Assembly (NCBI GenBank): GCA_031272515.1
Contig: JAISTR010000048.1
Coordinates: forward strand, 1-64,000
Reading direction: 5' to 3'
Source of the DNA: Erysipelotrichaceae bacterium
GTDB taxonomy: Bacteria; Bacillota_I; Bacilli_A; Erysipelotrichales; Erysipelotrichaceae
DNA: 64,000 bases
The position numbers were made by a program, and so were the translations under genes. Below, one piece after another: positions 1-7,629 of the stretch (position 1 is the first letter of the stretch; every line of letters starts with the position of its first letter). A model generated the notes under the pieces. That model had not been told where the DNA came from and did not search any database. It saw only the letters and a list, made by a program, of their open reading frames with translations.

Positions 1-1
1 T

Positions 2-52
2 GATGATTTTCTGAAAGAACATTTTGGAGATTTTTTTAAGAAGCGGCGTTAG
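2..52 (+). CDS. C-terminal tail of an upstream gene (partial)
   Basis: An open frame enters from the left edge and stops at TAG 50-52. Only the last 16 codons are present, ending in a basic tail (F-F-K-K-R-R). The fragment is too short to name. The stop lies just before the -10 of the next promoter, which fits a gene boundary here. Confidence 0.4.
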   Translation, partial: DDFLKEHFGDFFKKRR

Positions 53-62
53 CTTTTTCTAG

Positions 63-68
63 TATAAT
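63..68 (+). promoter_or_regulatory. -10 element of the pth promoter
   Basis: TATAAT at 63-68 sits 12 bases before the pth start codon. No convincing -35 and no Shine-Dalgarno sequence are visible, so the transcript leader would be only about six bases long. Confidence 0.5.
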
Positions 69-80
69 ATCAGAGTATCT

Positions 81-662
81 ATGAAACTCTTTGTCGGCTT
101 AGGAAATCCCGGTAAGCAATACGCCACCACCCTGCATAATCTGGGGTTTTTAACCATGGACCTGCTGGCGGACAAATACAATATTTCCATCCATAAAAAT
201 GAAGGCGAGGGCTTGACCGGACAGTTTGTTATTAACGGACAAAAAGTTTTGCTGTTAAAGCCCCAGACCTATATGAATGAGTCCGGCCGCAGTGTTGCCT
301 CCATTCTTTCCTATTACAAAATCGAACTCGATGACATGATTGTCGTCTACGATGACATGGACCTGCCATTGGGCCATTTAAGACTGAGACCGGGCGGCTC
401 CAGCGGCGGCCACAATGGGATCAAGAGCATCATTGCGGCTGTGGGTACAGACCAGTTCAAGCGCATCCGCATCGGCATTGGCAAAGATGAGTTCGCAAGT
501 GCCCGCGACCATGTACTCTCACACATCACAAAAGATGAAGTTCCACTGTTTGAAAAAGCCATCCAGCAGGCAGCAGCGGCACTGGCTGATTCTTTAAGCC
601 TGCCGTTTTCGGCTGTGATGTCCAAATACAACCACAAGAGGGATACGGATGAAGATTCTTGA
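81..662 (+). CDS. pth: Peptidyl-tRNA hydrolase
   Basis: Releases tRNA from peptidyl-tRNAs dropped by the ribosome; cytoplasmic monomer. The 193-residue length is usual for bacterial Pth. The family N-terminus (GLGNPG, then Y-x(4)-HN) places the conserved Asn at residue 9 and catalytic His at 19; the T-Y-M-N-E-S-G and D-D-M-D-L-P motifs that bind the tRNA end follow. It overlaps mfd by 14 bases, the classical pth-mfd arrangement, so the two are translationally coupled. The sporulation gene fin found between them in Bacillus subtilis is absent. Start chosen as the first ATG after the -10; there is no clear ribosome site. Confidence 0.97.
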   Translation: MKLFVGLGNPGKQYATTLHNLGFLTMDLLADKYNISIHKNEGEGLTGQFVINGQKVLLLKPQTYMNESGRSVASILSYYKIELDDMIVVYDDMDLPLGHLRLRPGGSSGGHNGIKSIIAAVGTDQFKRIRIGIGKDEFASARDHVLSHITKDEVPLFEKAIQQAAAALADSLSLPFSAVMSKYNHKRDTDEDS

Positions 663-3600
663 AGAGCTGTACAGTCATCCGTTATTGCCCCGTTTCAATG
701 AAAACCAGAAGGATGTCGGCGGTCTTTCCAGCAATCAGCTGAGCTGGCTTTTGGCTGCCTATTTCCAACAGAATCCCCAGACCCTGTTTCTGATTGAACC
801 CAATCTGTTTCAAGCCCAGGACCTCTATAACCGGCTGAGTGGCATCCTGGAGAATCAGGTGATTCTTTATGCCAGTGAAGAGTCCCTGCGCATCGAATCA
901 ATCGCCACCTCCCCGGAGCTTTTGGCGCAAAGGCTGGATTGCCTCTACCGTTTACAATCATCCAAGCCGGTAATCTGTGTCAGCCATACCGCTGCCATTT
1001 TGCGCTACCTCGCAAACCCTGAAGTATTCAAACAAAATACCATTGAAGTCAAAGTCGACCAGGAACTGCCGATGAATGAGCTCAAGAATCTGCTGATAGC
1101 AGCCGGCTACCGGCTGCAGATACATGTGGACCAGCCGCTCACCTTCGCGATGCGCGGGGGCATCATCGATGTCTTCTCCCTCAACTACCAGGCGCCTTTG
1201 CGCCTGGAGTTCTTCGATACCCAGATTGAGAGCATCCGCTTCTTTGATATCGAAAGCCAAAGCACGCTCACCAAAATCGATTCAGCCGTTTTGATTCCTG
1301 CCAACGATTTATTGATGGATGTTAAAGAAAAAGAGGAAGTCATAGCAGCCAGCAGAGCCAAGCTGAACAGCAAGCACCATAAGGAAGATTCGCTGTTGCC
1401 AGAGAATCTGGAAACCGATTTGGAAAGCCTGGCTGCCGGCCTGCGCTTTCCCCATGAGTATTTCTTCCAGTGTTTGCGCAAAGAGGCTTTCAGTGTGCTG
1501 GACTTTGCGCCAAAGGCCAGATGCTTTCTTTTGGACAAGGAGCAGATGCTGGAGAATGAAAAGTACCTGAATCAGGAAACCGCTGCCTTTATGATGGAGA
1601 TGGAAGGGGACGGACAGCTGTTAGGCCTTTACGAACAGTTTCAAAACCTCCATGTCCTTTTGGCCAAGCGCAAAAACAATCTCAAGGAAATTCCCAATAT
1701 CATTCAGGACTTGGGCTTTATTACTGACAACACCTTTGAGGACCTGTACTATCCGCGCCAAAACCTCGCCTTGATGCTCGCTTTGATCAGCCGCCAGGAA
1801 GCCAAGCGGCGGGTGCAGATGGTCTTAAAGGAAGCGGAGATGCGCTTGGTCATCAAGGAGATGATTGAGCATGGCATCCCTTATAAAGTCGGGGAAGCGG
1901 TTGAGCCGGGGATCTATTTGAACCATGGCGATTATCCCCAGGGCTTTCGCTATGAAGACTTCACTTTGATTACCGCCAATGAGCTCTTCTCTTTAACCCA
2001 GCCCAAAAGCCGCTTCGCAAATCAGTTTGCCCATGCCCAGGAACTGGAAGACAGCAATCAATTGGAACCTGGTGACTATGTGGTCCATAACCTGCACGGG
2101 GTTGGCCGCTATGTCGGTTTGGTGACCAAAACCATCCAGGGTGTCATTCGCGACTACCTGCAGATTGCCTACCGGGGAGATGGAATCTTGCTTGTGCCTT
2201 TGGAACAATTCCGTTTAATCCGCAAGTTTGTCTCCAGGGAAGGGGTGGTCCCCAGGCTGCACAAGCTGGGCAGCTCGCAATGGCAGAAGACCAAGGAAAA
2301 GATTCAGGAGAGTGTCGATGATATTGCGGAACGCCTATTAAACCTGTATGCGACCCGCCAGCAGGCGGTCGGCTATGCCTTTTCGCCGGATACACCACTG
2401 CAGAAGGAATTTGAAGATGAGTTTGAGTTTGAACTGACACCGGACCAGAAGACTTCGGTCGAGCAGATCAAGCGCGATATGGAATCCAGCAAGCCGATGG
2501 ACCGTCTGCTTTGCGGGGATGTCGGCTTCGGGAAAACCGAAGTGGCCATGCGCGCTGCCTTCAAGGCAGTCGCGGATGGCAAGCAGGTCGCCTATCTCTG
2601 CCCCACCACCATCCTCTCCCGTCAGCACTTTGAGACCTTCCTCAAGCGCTTTATGAATTACCCGGTGCGCATTGGCATCGTCAACCGCTTTGTGGCCCCG
2701 GCCATCGTCAAACGGACGCTGGAGCAAGTAAAGGATGGCAGTCTGGATATTTTGATCGGGACCCATCGCTTATTGGGCAAGGATGTTGTCTTTAAGGATT
2801 TGGGTTTACTCATTGTGGATGAGGAGCAGCGCTTTGGTGTGGAGCACAAGGAAAAGATCAAGGAGTACAAAAACACCATCGATGTGCTGACGCTTTCCGC
2901 CACCCCGATTCCCCGCACCCTGCAGATGTCTTTGATCGGCATCCGCCAGCTCTCCCAGCTCAACACCCCGCCCCGGCACCGGATGCCGGTTTTGACCTAT
3001 GTCATTGAGAAGAACGAAAACTTCATCAAGGAGGTCATCGAGCGGGAGCTGGCCAGAAACGGCCAGGTCTTCTATCTCTACAACAACATCACCAACATCC
3101 AAAGTGTCGCCAGTGCCTTGCAAAAGCAGATTCCCTTGGCCAAGGTCTGCTATGTACACGGGCAGATGGACCGGGAGATGATTGAGGAGGTCATGGTGCG
3201 CTTCACCTCCAATGAATACAATGTACTTTTGTGCACCACCATCATCGAGACCGGCATCGACATCCCCAATGTCAACACCATCTTAATTGACCAGGCGGAC
3301 CGTTTCGGGCTTTCCCAGCTCTACCAGATCAAGGGCAGGGTGGGCAGAAGCGACCGCTTGGCTTATGCTTATCTGATGGTCAAACCGCGCAAGCAGCTCT
3401 CAGAGATTGCAGCCAAGCGCTTGGAGGCCATCAAGGAGTTCACCCAACTGGGTTCCGGCTACCGGATTGCGATGCGCGACTTAACCATCCGCGGCGCCGG
3501 GGAGATGCTGGGGGAAAGCCAGTCGGGCTTCATCGATACCGTGGGCATCGACATGTATATCGAGATGCTGCAGCATGCGATTGCCTTAAAGAAAGGGGAG

Positions 3601-4059
3601 GTTTTGCCAGAGGAGGAAAAGCCGCGGATCCCGCTTTCCATCCAGGGCTACATCCCGGAAAAATTCAGCAATTTCGATGCGGAAAAGATTGACTTATATA
3701 CCAAAATTGACCAGTGCAAGACCCTCAAAAATCTTAATCTTCTCTTAAATAAAACGGAGGACCAGTTTGGGAAACTGCCCAAGGAAGTTCTGCTTTTGTT
3801 TGAAAAAAAGCGCTTGGAACTGCTTTTGGCACAAAAAAATATCGAATCCTTTCATGAAAACGAACGTTTTGCGCAATTAATACTTTCTTCACATTTCAGC
3901 CAAAATTTGGATGCGGTTTCGTTCTTCGAAAAGTGCTCTGTACTCTCGCCGGAGATTCGTTTACAATACTTGCAGGGGAAAATCATCGCAAGAATTCCAA
4001 AGCAAAAAGATTGGTTGCAACAACTGTCCGGACTGCTGGAAATCATCCGCGGTCTGTGA
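649..4059 (+). CDS. mfd: Transcription-repair coupling factor Mfd
   Basis: ATP-driven translocase that removes RNA polymerase stalled at DNA damage and recruits UvrA. At 1136 residues it is full length. In order: UvrB-like N-terminal modules, an RNA polymerase interaction domain around residues 470-540 (starting G-D-Y-V-V-H), a superfamily 2 helicase core with Walker A GDVGFGKT (Lys 629) and a D-E-E-Q Walker B motif, a second RecA lobe with the Q-x-x-GRVGR motif, and a C-terminal TRCF domain. AGAGGG precedes the ATG, which lies inside the end of pth. No frameshift or missing motif is seen. Confidence 0.98.
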   Translation: MKILEELYSHPLLPRFNENQKDVGGLSSNQLSWLLAAYFQQNPQTLFLIEPNLFQAQDLYNRLSGILENQVILYASEESLRIESIATSPELLAQRLDCLYRLQSSKPVICVSHTAAILRYLANPEVFKQNTIEVKVDQELPMNELKNLLIAAGYRLQIHVDQPLTFAMRGGIIDVFSLNYQAPLRLEFFDTQIESIRFFDIESQSTLTKIDSAVLIPANDLLMDVKEKEEVIAASRAKLNSKHHKEDSLLPENLETDLESLAAGLRFPHEYFFQCLRKEAFSVLDFAPKARCFLLDKEQMLENEKYLNQETAAFMMEMEGDGQLLGLYEQFQNLHVLLAKRKNNLKEIPNIIQDLGFITDNTFEDLYYPRQNLALMLALISRQEAKRRVQMVLKEAEMRLVIKEMIEHGIPYKVGEAVEPGIYLNHGDYPQGFRYEDFTLITANELFSLTQPKSRFANQFAHAQELEDSNQLEPGDYVVHNLHGVGRYVGLVTKTIQGVIRDYLQIAYRGDGILLVPLEQFRLIRKFVSREGVVPRLHKLGSSQWQKTKEKIQESVDDIAERLLNLYATRQQAVGYAFSPDTPLQKEFEDEFEFELTPDQKTSVEQIKRDMESSKPMDRLLCGDVGFGKTEVAMRAAFKAVADGKQVAYLCPTTILSRQHFETFLKRFMNYPVRIGIVNRFVAPAIVKRTLEQVKDGSLDILIGTHRLLGKDVVFKDLGLLIVDEEQRFGVEHKEKIKEYKNTIDVLTLSATPIPRTLQMSLIGIRQLSQLNTPPRHRMPVLTYVIEKNENFIKEVIERELARNGQVFYLYNNITNIQSVASALQKQIPLAKVCYVHGQMDREMIEEVMVRFTSNEYNVLLCTTIIETGIDIPNVNTILIDQADRFGLSQLYQIKGRVGRSDRLAYAYLMVKPRKQLSEIAAKRLEAIKEFTQLGSGYRIAMRDLTIRGAGEMLGESQSGFIDTVGIDMYIEMLQHAIALKKGEVLPEEEKPRIPLSIQGYIPEKFSNFDAEKIDLYTKIDQCKTLKNLNLLLNKTEDQFGKLPKEVLLLFEKKRLELLLAQKNIESFHENERFAQLILSSHFSQNLDAVSFFEKCSVLSPEIRLQYLQGKIIARIPKQKDWLQQLSGLLEIIRGL

Positions 4060-4073
4060 CGTCTGGAGGTGTT

Positions 4074-4586
4074 ATGATGCAAGCAACAGGAATCGTACGA
4101 AGGATTGACAACCTGGGAAGATTGGTAATTCCCAAAGAAATTCGCAAATACCTTTCTCTGAGAGAAGGTTCCCCTGTCGAGTTCTTTATGGAACAGGAGA
4201 AAGTATCCATAGCGAAGTACAACCCGCTGTCTCAGCGGCAACAAACGATCAAGGCCACCTGCAAGGTTCTGGAAGACAAGCTGAACCGTCCGGTGTGGTA
4301 CTTCTTCGATGACGTAATGATGAACACCGGTCGGGATGAGATCAACAGGAAGTTCTCCCCCGAATTCTACCGTTTGATTTATTCTTATCGTCTGGTACCG
4401 TTCAAGGACCAACAGGTCTATGCCAACGATGCCCTGACCTACAGCGGCTTTATTGTCCCGGTGGTCATGGAAGGGCATCACTACGGTGCCTATGTCGTCC
4501 TGGGGGACGACACCCAAATCAGTGAGAAGGATCTCGAATTCGTGTCCTTCTGTGCCGATTTGATTGCCAGCAGGATTCATATCTGA
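4074..4586 (+). CDS. spoVT: SpoVT/AbrB-type transition regulator
   Basis: About 170 residues with the SpoVT layout: an N-terminal AbrB swapped-hairpin DNA-binding domain (G-I-V-R-R-I-D-N-L-G-R-L-V-I-P-K) and a C-terminal GAF-like ligand domain. In Bacillus SpoVT tunes late forespore genes under sigma G. GGAGG lies seven bases before the chosen ATG; the same frame stays open further upstream within mfd but without a ribosome site. It sits between mfd and the S4 gene as in Bacillus (pth-mfd-spoVT-yabO), so the neighbourhood supports the name. Whether this organism sporulates cannot be told from this window. Confidence 0.9.
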   Translation: MMQATGIVRRIDNLGRLVIPKEIRKYLSLREGSPVEFFMEQEKVSIAKYNPLSQRQQTIKATCKVLEDKLNRPVWYFFDDVMMNTGRDEINRKFSPEFYRLIYSYRLVPFKDQQVYANDALTYSGFIVPVVMEGHHYGAYVVLGDDTQISEKDLEFVSFCADLIASRIHI

Positions 4587-4861
4587 TGCGGCTGGACAAG
4601 TATCTCAAGAGTGCCCGGATTCTCAAACGGAGAACCACGGGCAAACAGCTGGCGCTCTTTGGCAGGGTGCTGATTAATGAGCGTGCTGCCAAACCAAGCA
4701 CAGAGGTCAAGGTGGGGGATATCCTGGTAATCACCTATGGCCCTCGCCGGACGACGGTGCGGGTCAAAAGCGTGGACCCCAAGATAAAGCCCGCCGATGG
4801 AGATACGATGTTCGAAGTATTGAAAGAGGAAAGAATCCAAAATCCCGAAGAGCCGCAGTGA
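4586..4861 (+). CDS. S4-domain RNA-binding protein (YabO/RlbP type)
   Basis: A 91-residue protein made almost entirely of one S4 RNA-binding domain (M-R-L-D-K-Y-L-K start, then the K-x-x-A-x-x-L-x-G-x-V-x-I-N core). Family members bind stalled 50S subunits carrying peptidyl-tRNA and help rescue them. Its ATG shares its A with the spoVT stop, so it is coupled to spoVT. A hairpin terminator overlaps its last codons, ending the pth-mfd-spoVT unit here. The acidic C-terminus is short and variable. Confidence 0.9.
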   Translation: MRLDKYLKSARILKRRTTGKQLALFGRVLINERAAKPSTEVKVGDILVITYGPRRTTVRVKSVDPKIKPADGDTMFEVLKEERIQNPEEPQ

Positions 4862-4877
4862 ATGCTGCGGCTTTTTG
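4851..4877 (+). terminator. Rho-independent terminator
   Basis: AGCCGCAG (4851-4858) pairs with CTGCGGCT (4865-4872), followed by a run of T. The left arm lies in the last codons of the S4 gene. Confidence 0.9.
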
Positions 4878-4922
4878 AATACGGTCAACAGTTCATCAAA
4901 ACACCCGTTTTTTATGACATGT

Positions 4923-4930
4923 GCTAAGAT
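4923..4930 (+). promoter_or_regulatory. Extended -10 for the MATE gene
   Basis: TG-C-TAAGAT is an extended -10 element 27 bases before the MATE start. No good -35 is seen, which extended -10 promoters can lack. Confidence 0.4.
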
Positions 4931-4957
4931 TAATTCCATGTATAGGGGAGCACAGCG

Positions 4958-6313
4958 ATGAAGACCCAAGGCGTGAACATGACCCAAGGCGTCATCTGGA
5001 AACAGATGGCCTTGTTCTTTTTCCCGATTTTATTGGGAATTTTCTTCCAGCAGCTCTACGCGACCACCGACGCCATCGTCGTCGGCCGCTTTGCGGGGGC
5101 GAATGCCCTGGCGGCGGTGGACGCTGCCAATCCGGTGTTGCGTTTGGCTTTGAGTGTCTTTATCGGGCTTTCCACCGGGGCCACCATCCTGATTTCCCAA
5201 TACTATGGTGCCAACAAAAATCAGGAACTCTCCAAAACCGTGCATAATGCCATTACCTTTGCGCTATTGGCGGGGGTGCTGGTCGCCTTGTTACTATGGC
5301 TTTTAAGTGCGCAGGCTTTACGCTGGACCAGTGTCCCGGATGATATCTTTGCGGGGTCATTAACCTATCTGCAGGTCATCGCCCTGGCAGTGCCTTTGTC
5401 GATGGTCTACAACATTGCGACTGGCATTCTAAGGGCCATCGGCGATTCCCGCCGCCCTTTCTATTTCCTGATTATTTCCAATATCACCAATGTGATCCTC
5501 GATATCCTTTTTGTGGCGGTGTTTCATCTGGGCATCTTCGGGGCGGCGGTAGCTACCCTGATTTCCCAGGGACTCTCGGCAATTCTGGTAATCCTGGTAT
5601 TAATACGCTCAGAAGGTCCGTATCAGCTTAAGCTGAAAGAGCTGAAGATTGAATGGGAAGTGATGAAAAAAGTCATCGGCATCGGCTTTCCCCTGGGCTT
5701 TCAGGCTTCGATGTTTCCGATAGCCAACATCATCGTCCAGGCCAATATCAACTCCTATGGCACCATGGCGATTGCCGGCAGTGCCCTCAACGGCAAGCTG
5801 GACTTCATCATCTGGATTTTGATGGATGCCTTCGCGATGACGATCTCGACTTTTTCCGCCCAAAACTATGGCGCCCGCAACTATGCGCGCATCATGTCAG
5901 GGCTTAAGCTCACAGTCTGTACCTCGGTTGCGGTTTTGATCATAGTCAGTGGGGCCCTGTATTTTTTCGCACCGTTTTTGACCGGGGTGATTGTTACCGA
6001 TACGGCGGTGGCGGATTTGGGCTGCCGCATCATCCGCTACTATGCCCCTTACTTTTTCACCTATGCCATTGGCGATGCCACCGGGGCCTGCATCCGGGGA
6101 ACCGGGCGCACTTTCCGGGTCATGATTTTGACGATTGTGGGGATCTGTGTTTCCCGGGTCTTCTGGATCTTTGTGATGGTACCAACCCATCCGGACCTGT
6201 TTTTCACGCTGATGATTTATCCCATCTCCTGGATTTTCTATTCGACTTTGCAGGTCATCAATTTCTTTCTGGCAAAGAAAGAAATCAGACAATCGCTTGA
6301 GGCAACAGCTTAG
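4958..6313 (+). CDS. MATE family multidrug/metabolite exporter
   Basis: A 451-residue polytopic protein with about twelve hydrophobic helices in two similar halves, the usual MATE size. The N-terminal pattern (P-I-L-L-G-I-F-F-Q-Q-L-Y-A-T-T-D-A-I-V-V-G-R-F) is the NorM/DinF-like signature around helices 1-2. It would swap Na+ or H+ for cationic drugs or metabolites across the cytoplasmic membrane; the substrate cannot be read. GGGGAG lies eight bases before the ATG. It has its own promoter and terminator, so it is monocistronic. Confidence 0.93.
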   Translation: MKTQGVNMTQGVIWKQMALFFFPILLGIFFQQLYATTDAIVVGRFAGANALAAVDAANPVLRLALSVFIGLSTGATILISQYYGANKNQELSKTVHNAITFALLAGVLVALLLWLLSAQALRWTSVPDDIFAGSLTYLQVIALAVPLSMVYNIATGILRAIGDSRRPFYFLIISNITNVILDILFVAVFHLGIFGAAVATLISQGLSAILVILVLIRSEGPYQLKLKELKIEWEVMKKVIGIGFPLGFQASMFPIANIIVQANINSYGTMAIAGSALNGKLDFIIWILMDAFAMTISTFSAQNYGARNYARIMSGLKLTVCTSVAVLIIVSGALYFFAPFLTGVIVTDTAVADLGCRIIRYYAPYFFTYAIGDATGACIRGTGRTFRVMILTIVGICVSRVFWIFVMVPTHPDLFFTLMIYPISWIFYSTLQVINFFLAKKEIRQSLEATA

Positions 6314-6368
6314 AAAGCAGTACCCCGACTTTTCCAATCATTTCCAATTCAGGCAGACACAACCCTTA

Positions 6369-6396
6369 AAAAGTCCTTAAACCGGACTTTTTTTCT
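6369..6396 (+). terminator. Rho-independent terminator after the MATE gene
   Basis: AAAGTCC pairs with GGACTTT across a short loop, followed by a long T run. It separates the exporter from the type VII locus. Confidence 0.85.
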
Positions 6397-6412
6397 TTTT
6401 TGGGGTAGGGAT

Positions 6413-6457
6413 TTGCCCTGGTTTTCGCTATGTTAGGTTGTCAACACTTTTTGACAA
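6413..6457 (+). promoter_or_regulatory. Probable T7SS promoter and leader inverted repeat
   Basis: A weak promoter is possible: TTGCCC at 6413-6418 and extended -10 TG-T-TAGGTT at 6431-6439, with a short 15-base spacer. Downstream, TTGTCAA (6438-6444) and TTGACAA (6451-6457) form a perfect 7+7 inverted repeat with a 6-base gap, abutting the AGGAGG ribosome site of the WXG100 gene. It could be an operator or an RNA hairpin next to the ribosome site. Confidence 0.4.
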
Positions 6458-6469
6458 GGAGGAAACCAT

Positions 6470-6751
6470 ATGCGAATTCGAATTGAACCAACGGCGCTGG
6501 CCTCAATCTCCAGCGGGCTCAAAGTGAAAGGAGAGAGCTTTGCGGCTTTGACCTCAGAGATGTCATCTTTGATCAGTTCCCTGCCCCAGTATTGGGAAGG
6601 ACGGGCAGCCACCGCCTACCTCAATCAGTTTGAGGAACTCAAACCGGGCTTTGTGAAGGTCCAACAATTGATTGAGACCATCTCCACCCAGATTTCCCAA
6701 GTGATTGCCGCCGCTGAGGAACTGGACAGCCAAATCGCGGCCAAGTTCTAA
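6470..6751 (+). CDS. esxA: WXG100 protein, EsxA-like
   Basis: A 93-residue helical-hairpin protein with the W-x-G turn (Trp 42, Gly 44) in mid-protein, the hallmark of type VII substrates. EsxA-type proteins are exported as dimers by EssC and are needed for export of larger effectors. AGGAGG is seven bases before the ATG. First gene of a run of tightly spaced genes that continues to the EsaA-like gene, so expression of machine and substrates is probably joint. The C-terminal Y-x-x-x-D/E export signal is not obvious. Confidence 0.93.
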   Translation: MRIRIEPTALASISSGLKVKGESFAALTSEMSSLISSLPQYWEGRAATAYLNQFEELKPGFVKVQQLIETISTQISQVIAAAEELDSQIAAKF

Positions 6752-6752
6752 G

Positions 6753-7085
6753 ATGGGCAGCAAGCAGGAACTGCTCAGCGAGATTCAAGAGCTCTGTAAA
6801 CAATTGGCACAGCTGCACGAGCTAGAACAGGCTTACACCAAAAGCAACCTGGATACTAAGCGCTTTCTTTACGACAGCGCCTTAAAAACCGATAGTTTGC
6901 CAGAAGACGGGCTCAATGCGACCCGCCGGATGCAAGAGAGTCTTTTGGAGATACTTCGGGGTGAGCCAAAAGCCAAGCTGCTTTCGGTGATGGAGGCCAA
7001 CAGCACCGAGCTGAAACAAAAGCTCCAGCAGACAAAACAGGATCTGGAGTGCAAGCAGGCGGAGATAGGCCCATGGAAGGCCTAG
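6753..7085 (+). CDS. Small helical protein of the T7SS locus (1)
   Basis: 110 residues, almost all predicted helix, rich in Q, K, E and L, with heptad-like spacing suggesting two long helices. No W-x-G motif, signal peptide or membrane segment. It starts two bases after the esxA stop. I do not recognise a family. Position between esxA and a lipase-like effector gene suggests a Lap/TlaA-type targeting partner, as small helical proteins with this role precede LXG and TslA effectors in other T7SSb loci. That role is inference. Confidence 0.75.
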   Translation: MGSKQELLSEIQELCKQLAQLHELEQAYTKSNLDTKRFLYDSALKTDSLPEDGLNATRRMQESLLEILRGEPKAKLLSVMEANSTELKQKLQQTKQDLECKQAEIGPWKA

Positions 7086-7339
7086 TCCTCACGCGCCAAG
7101 AGCTGTTTGTCGCCCAGGCGGACCTCAATGCCATCACCCATACACTGCTTAAAGAGCTAAGTGAGCTAAAAAGCACAATGTCCACGCTGGAAGGGTGCCT
7201 GAGAGGCAGCACTGCTGCCTCGCTGGGCAACCTGGCGGCACACCTGTATGTTCTGCAGAAAAAGCTGGCCCAAAAGCAGGCAGATACCTCCCGCACGTTA
7301 TTTTATTTATTGAAGCAGCTGGAGGAGGCGGACCCATGA
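7073..7339 (+). CDS. Small helical protein of the T7SS locus (2)
   Basis: 88 residues, all helix-forming, no membrane segment. It overlaps the previous gene by 13 bases and the next by four. The ATG at 7073 was chosen because GGAG lies just upstream; an upstream in-frame ATG at 7049 has no ribosome site. The central L-R-G-S-T-A-A-S-L-G-N turn between two helices resembles the hairpin of WXG100-like proteins without the Trp. Likely partner or chaperone of the downstream effector; function not shown by sequence. Confidence 0.72.
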   Translation: MEGLVLTRQELFVAQADLNAITHTLLKELSELKSTMSTLEGCLRGSTAASLGNLAAHLYVLQKKLAQKQADTSRTLFYLLKQLEEADP

Positions 7340-7629
7340 AGAATGATTTGAATATCGACTACCTGGCGGTATCTTTTGCCCGCGAAAAAATCCGCAAACA
7401 GATCCTGGTACTGGAGAACCTTTGTATCAAGGATATTTTTCTGACAGGATGCGGCGGACAAAGCATCAGCCAGATTCACCAGCAGTATGAAATCCTGGAA
7501 AATCTGCGCATACAACTCTTAGACCTTTGCGGAAAGATTCAGGACGGACTGCTGGATGTTTCCCACAGCTTCAATGCTTTGGAAGGGGATGTAATCGGGC
7601 AGTTAGGGAATCGGGAGGTACAAAGATGA
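7336..7629 (+). CDS. Small helical protein of the T7SS locus (3)
   Basis: 97 residues, mostly helical, with a Gly-rich turn (T-G-C-G-G-Q) near residue 40 dividing two helices, a hairpin shape like WXG100 and DUF3130-type partners. Overlaps both neighbours by four bases (ATGA-type coupling). No recognised family. Directly precedes the lipase-like gene, so it is the best candidate for a protein that binds the effector's helical C-terminal region. Confidence 0.72.
   Translation: MKNDLNIDYLAVSFAREKIRKQILVLENLCIKDIFLTGCGGQSISQIHQQYEILENLRIQLLDLCGKIQDGLLDVSHSFNALEGDVIGQLGNREVQR

Noticed and set aside
3852-4580. Minus-strand open frame of 242 codons across the mfd end and spoVT
   Set aside because: Shadow of well-conserved plus-strand genes; no motif or start signal.
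4074-4861. spoVT next to an S4 gene as an unusual arrangement
   Set aside because: pth-mfd-spoVT-yabO is a known order in Bacillota, so it is ordinary.
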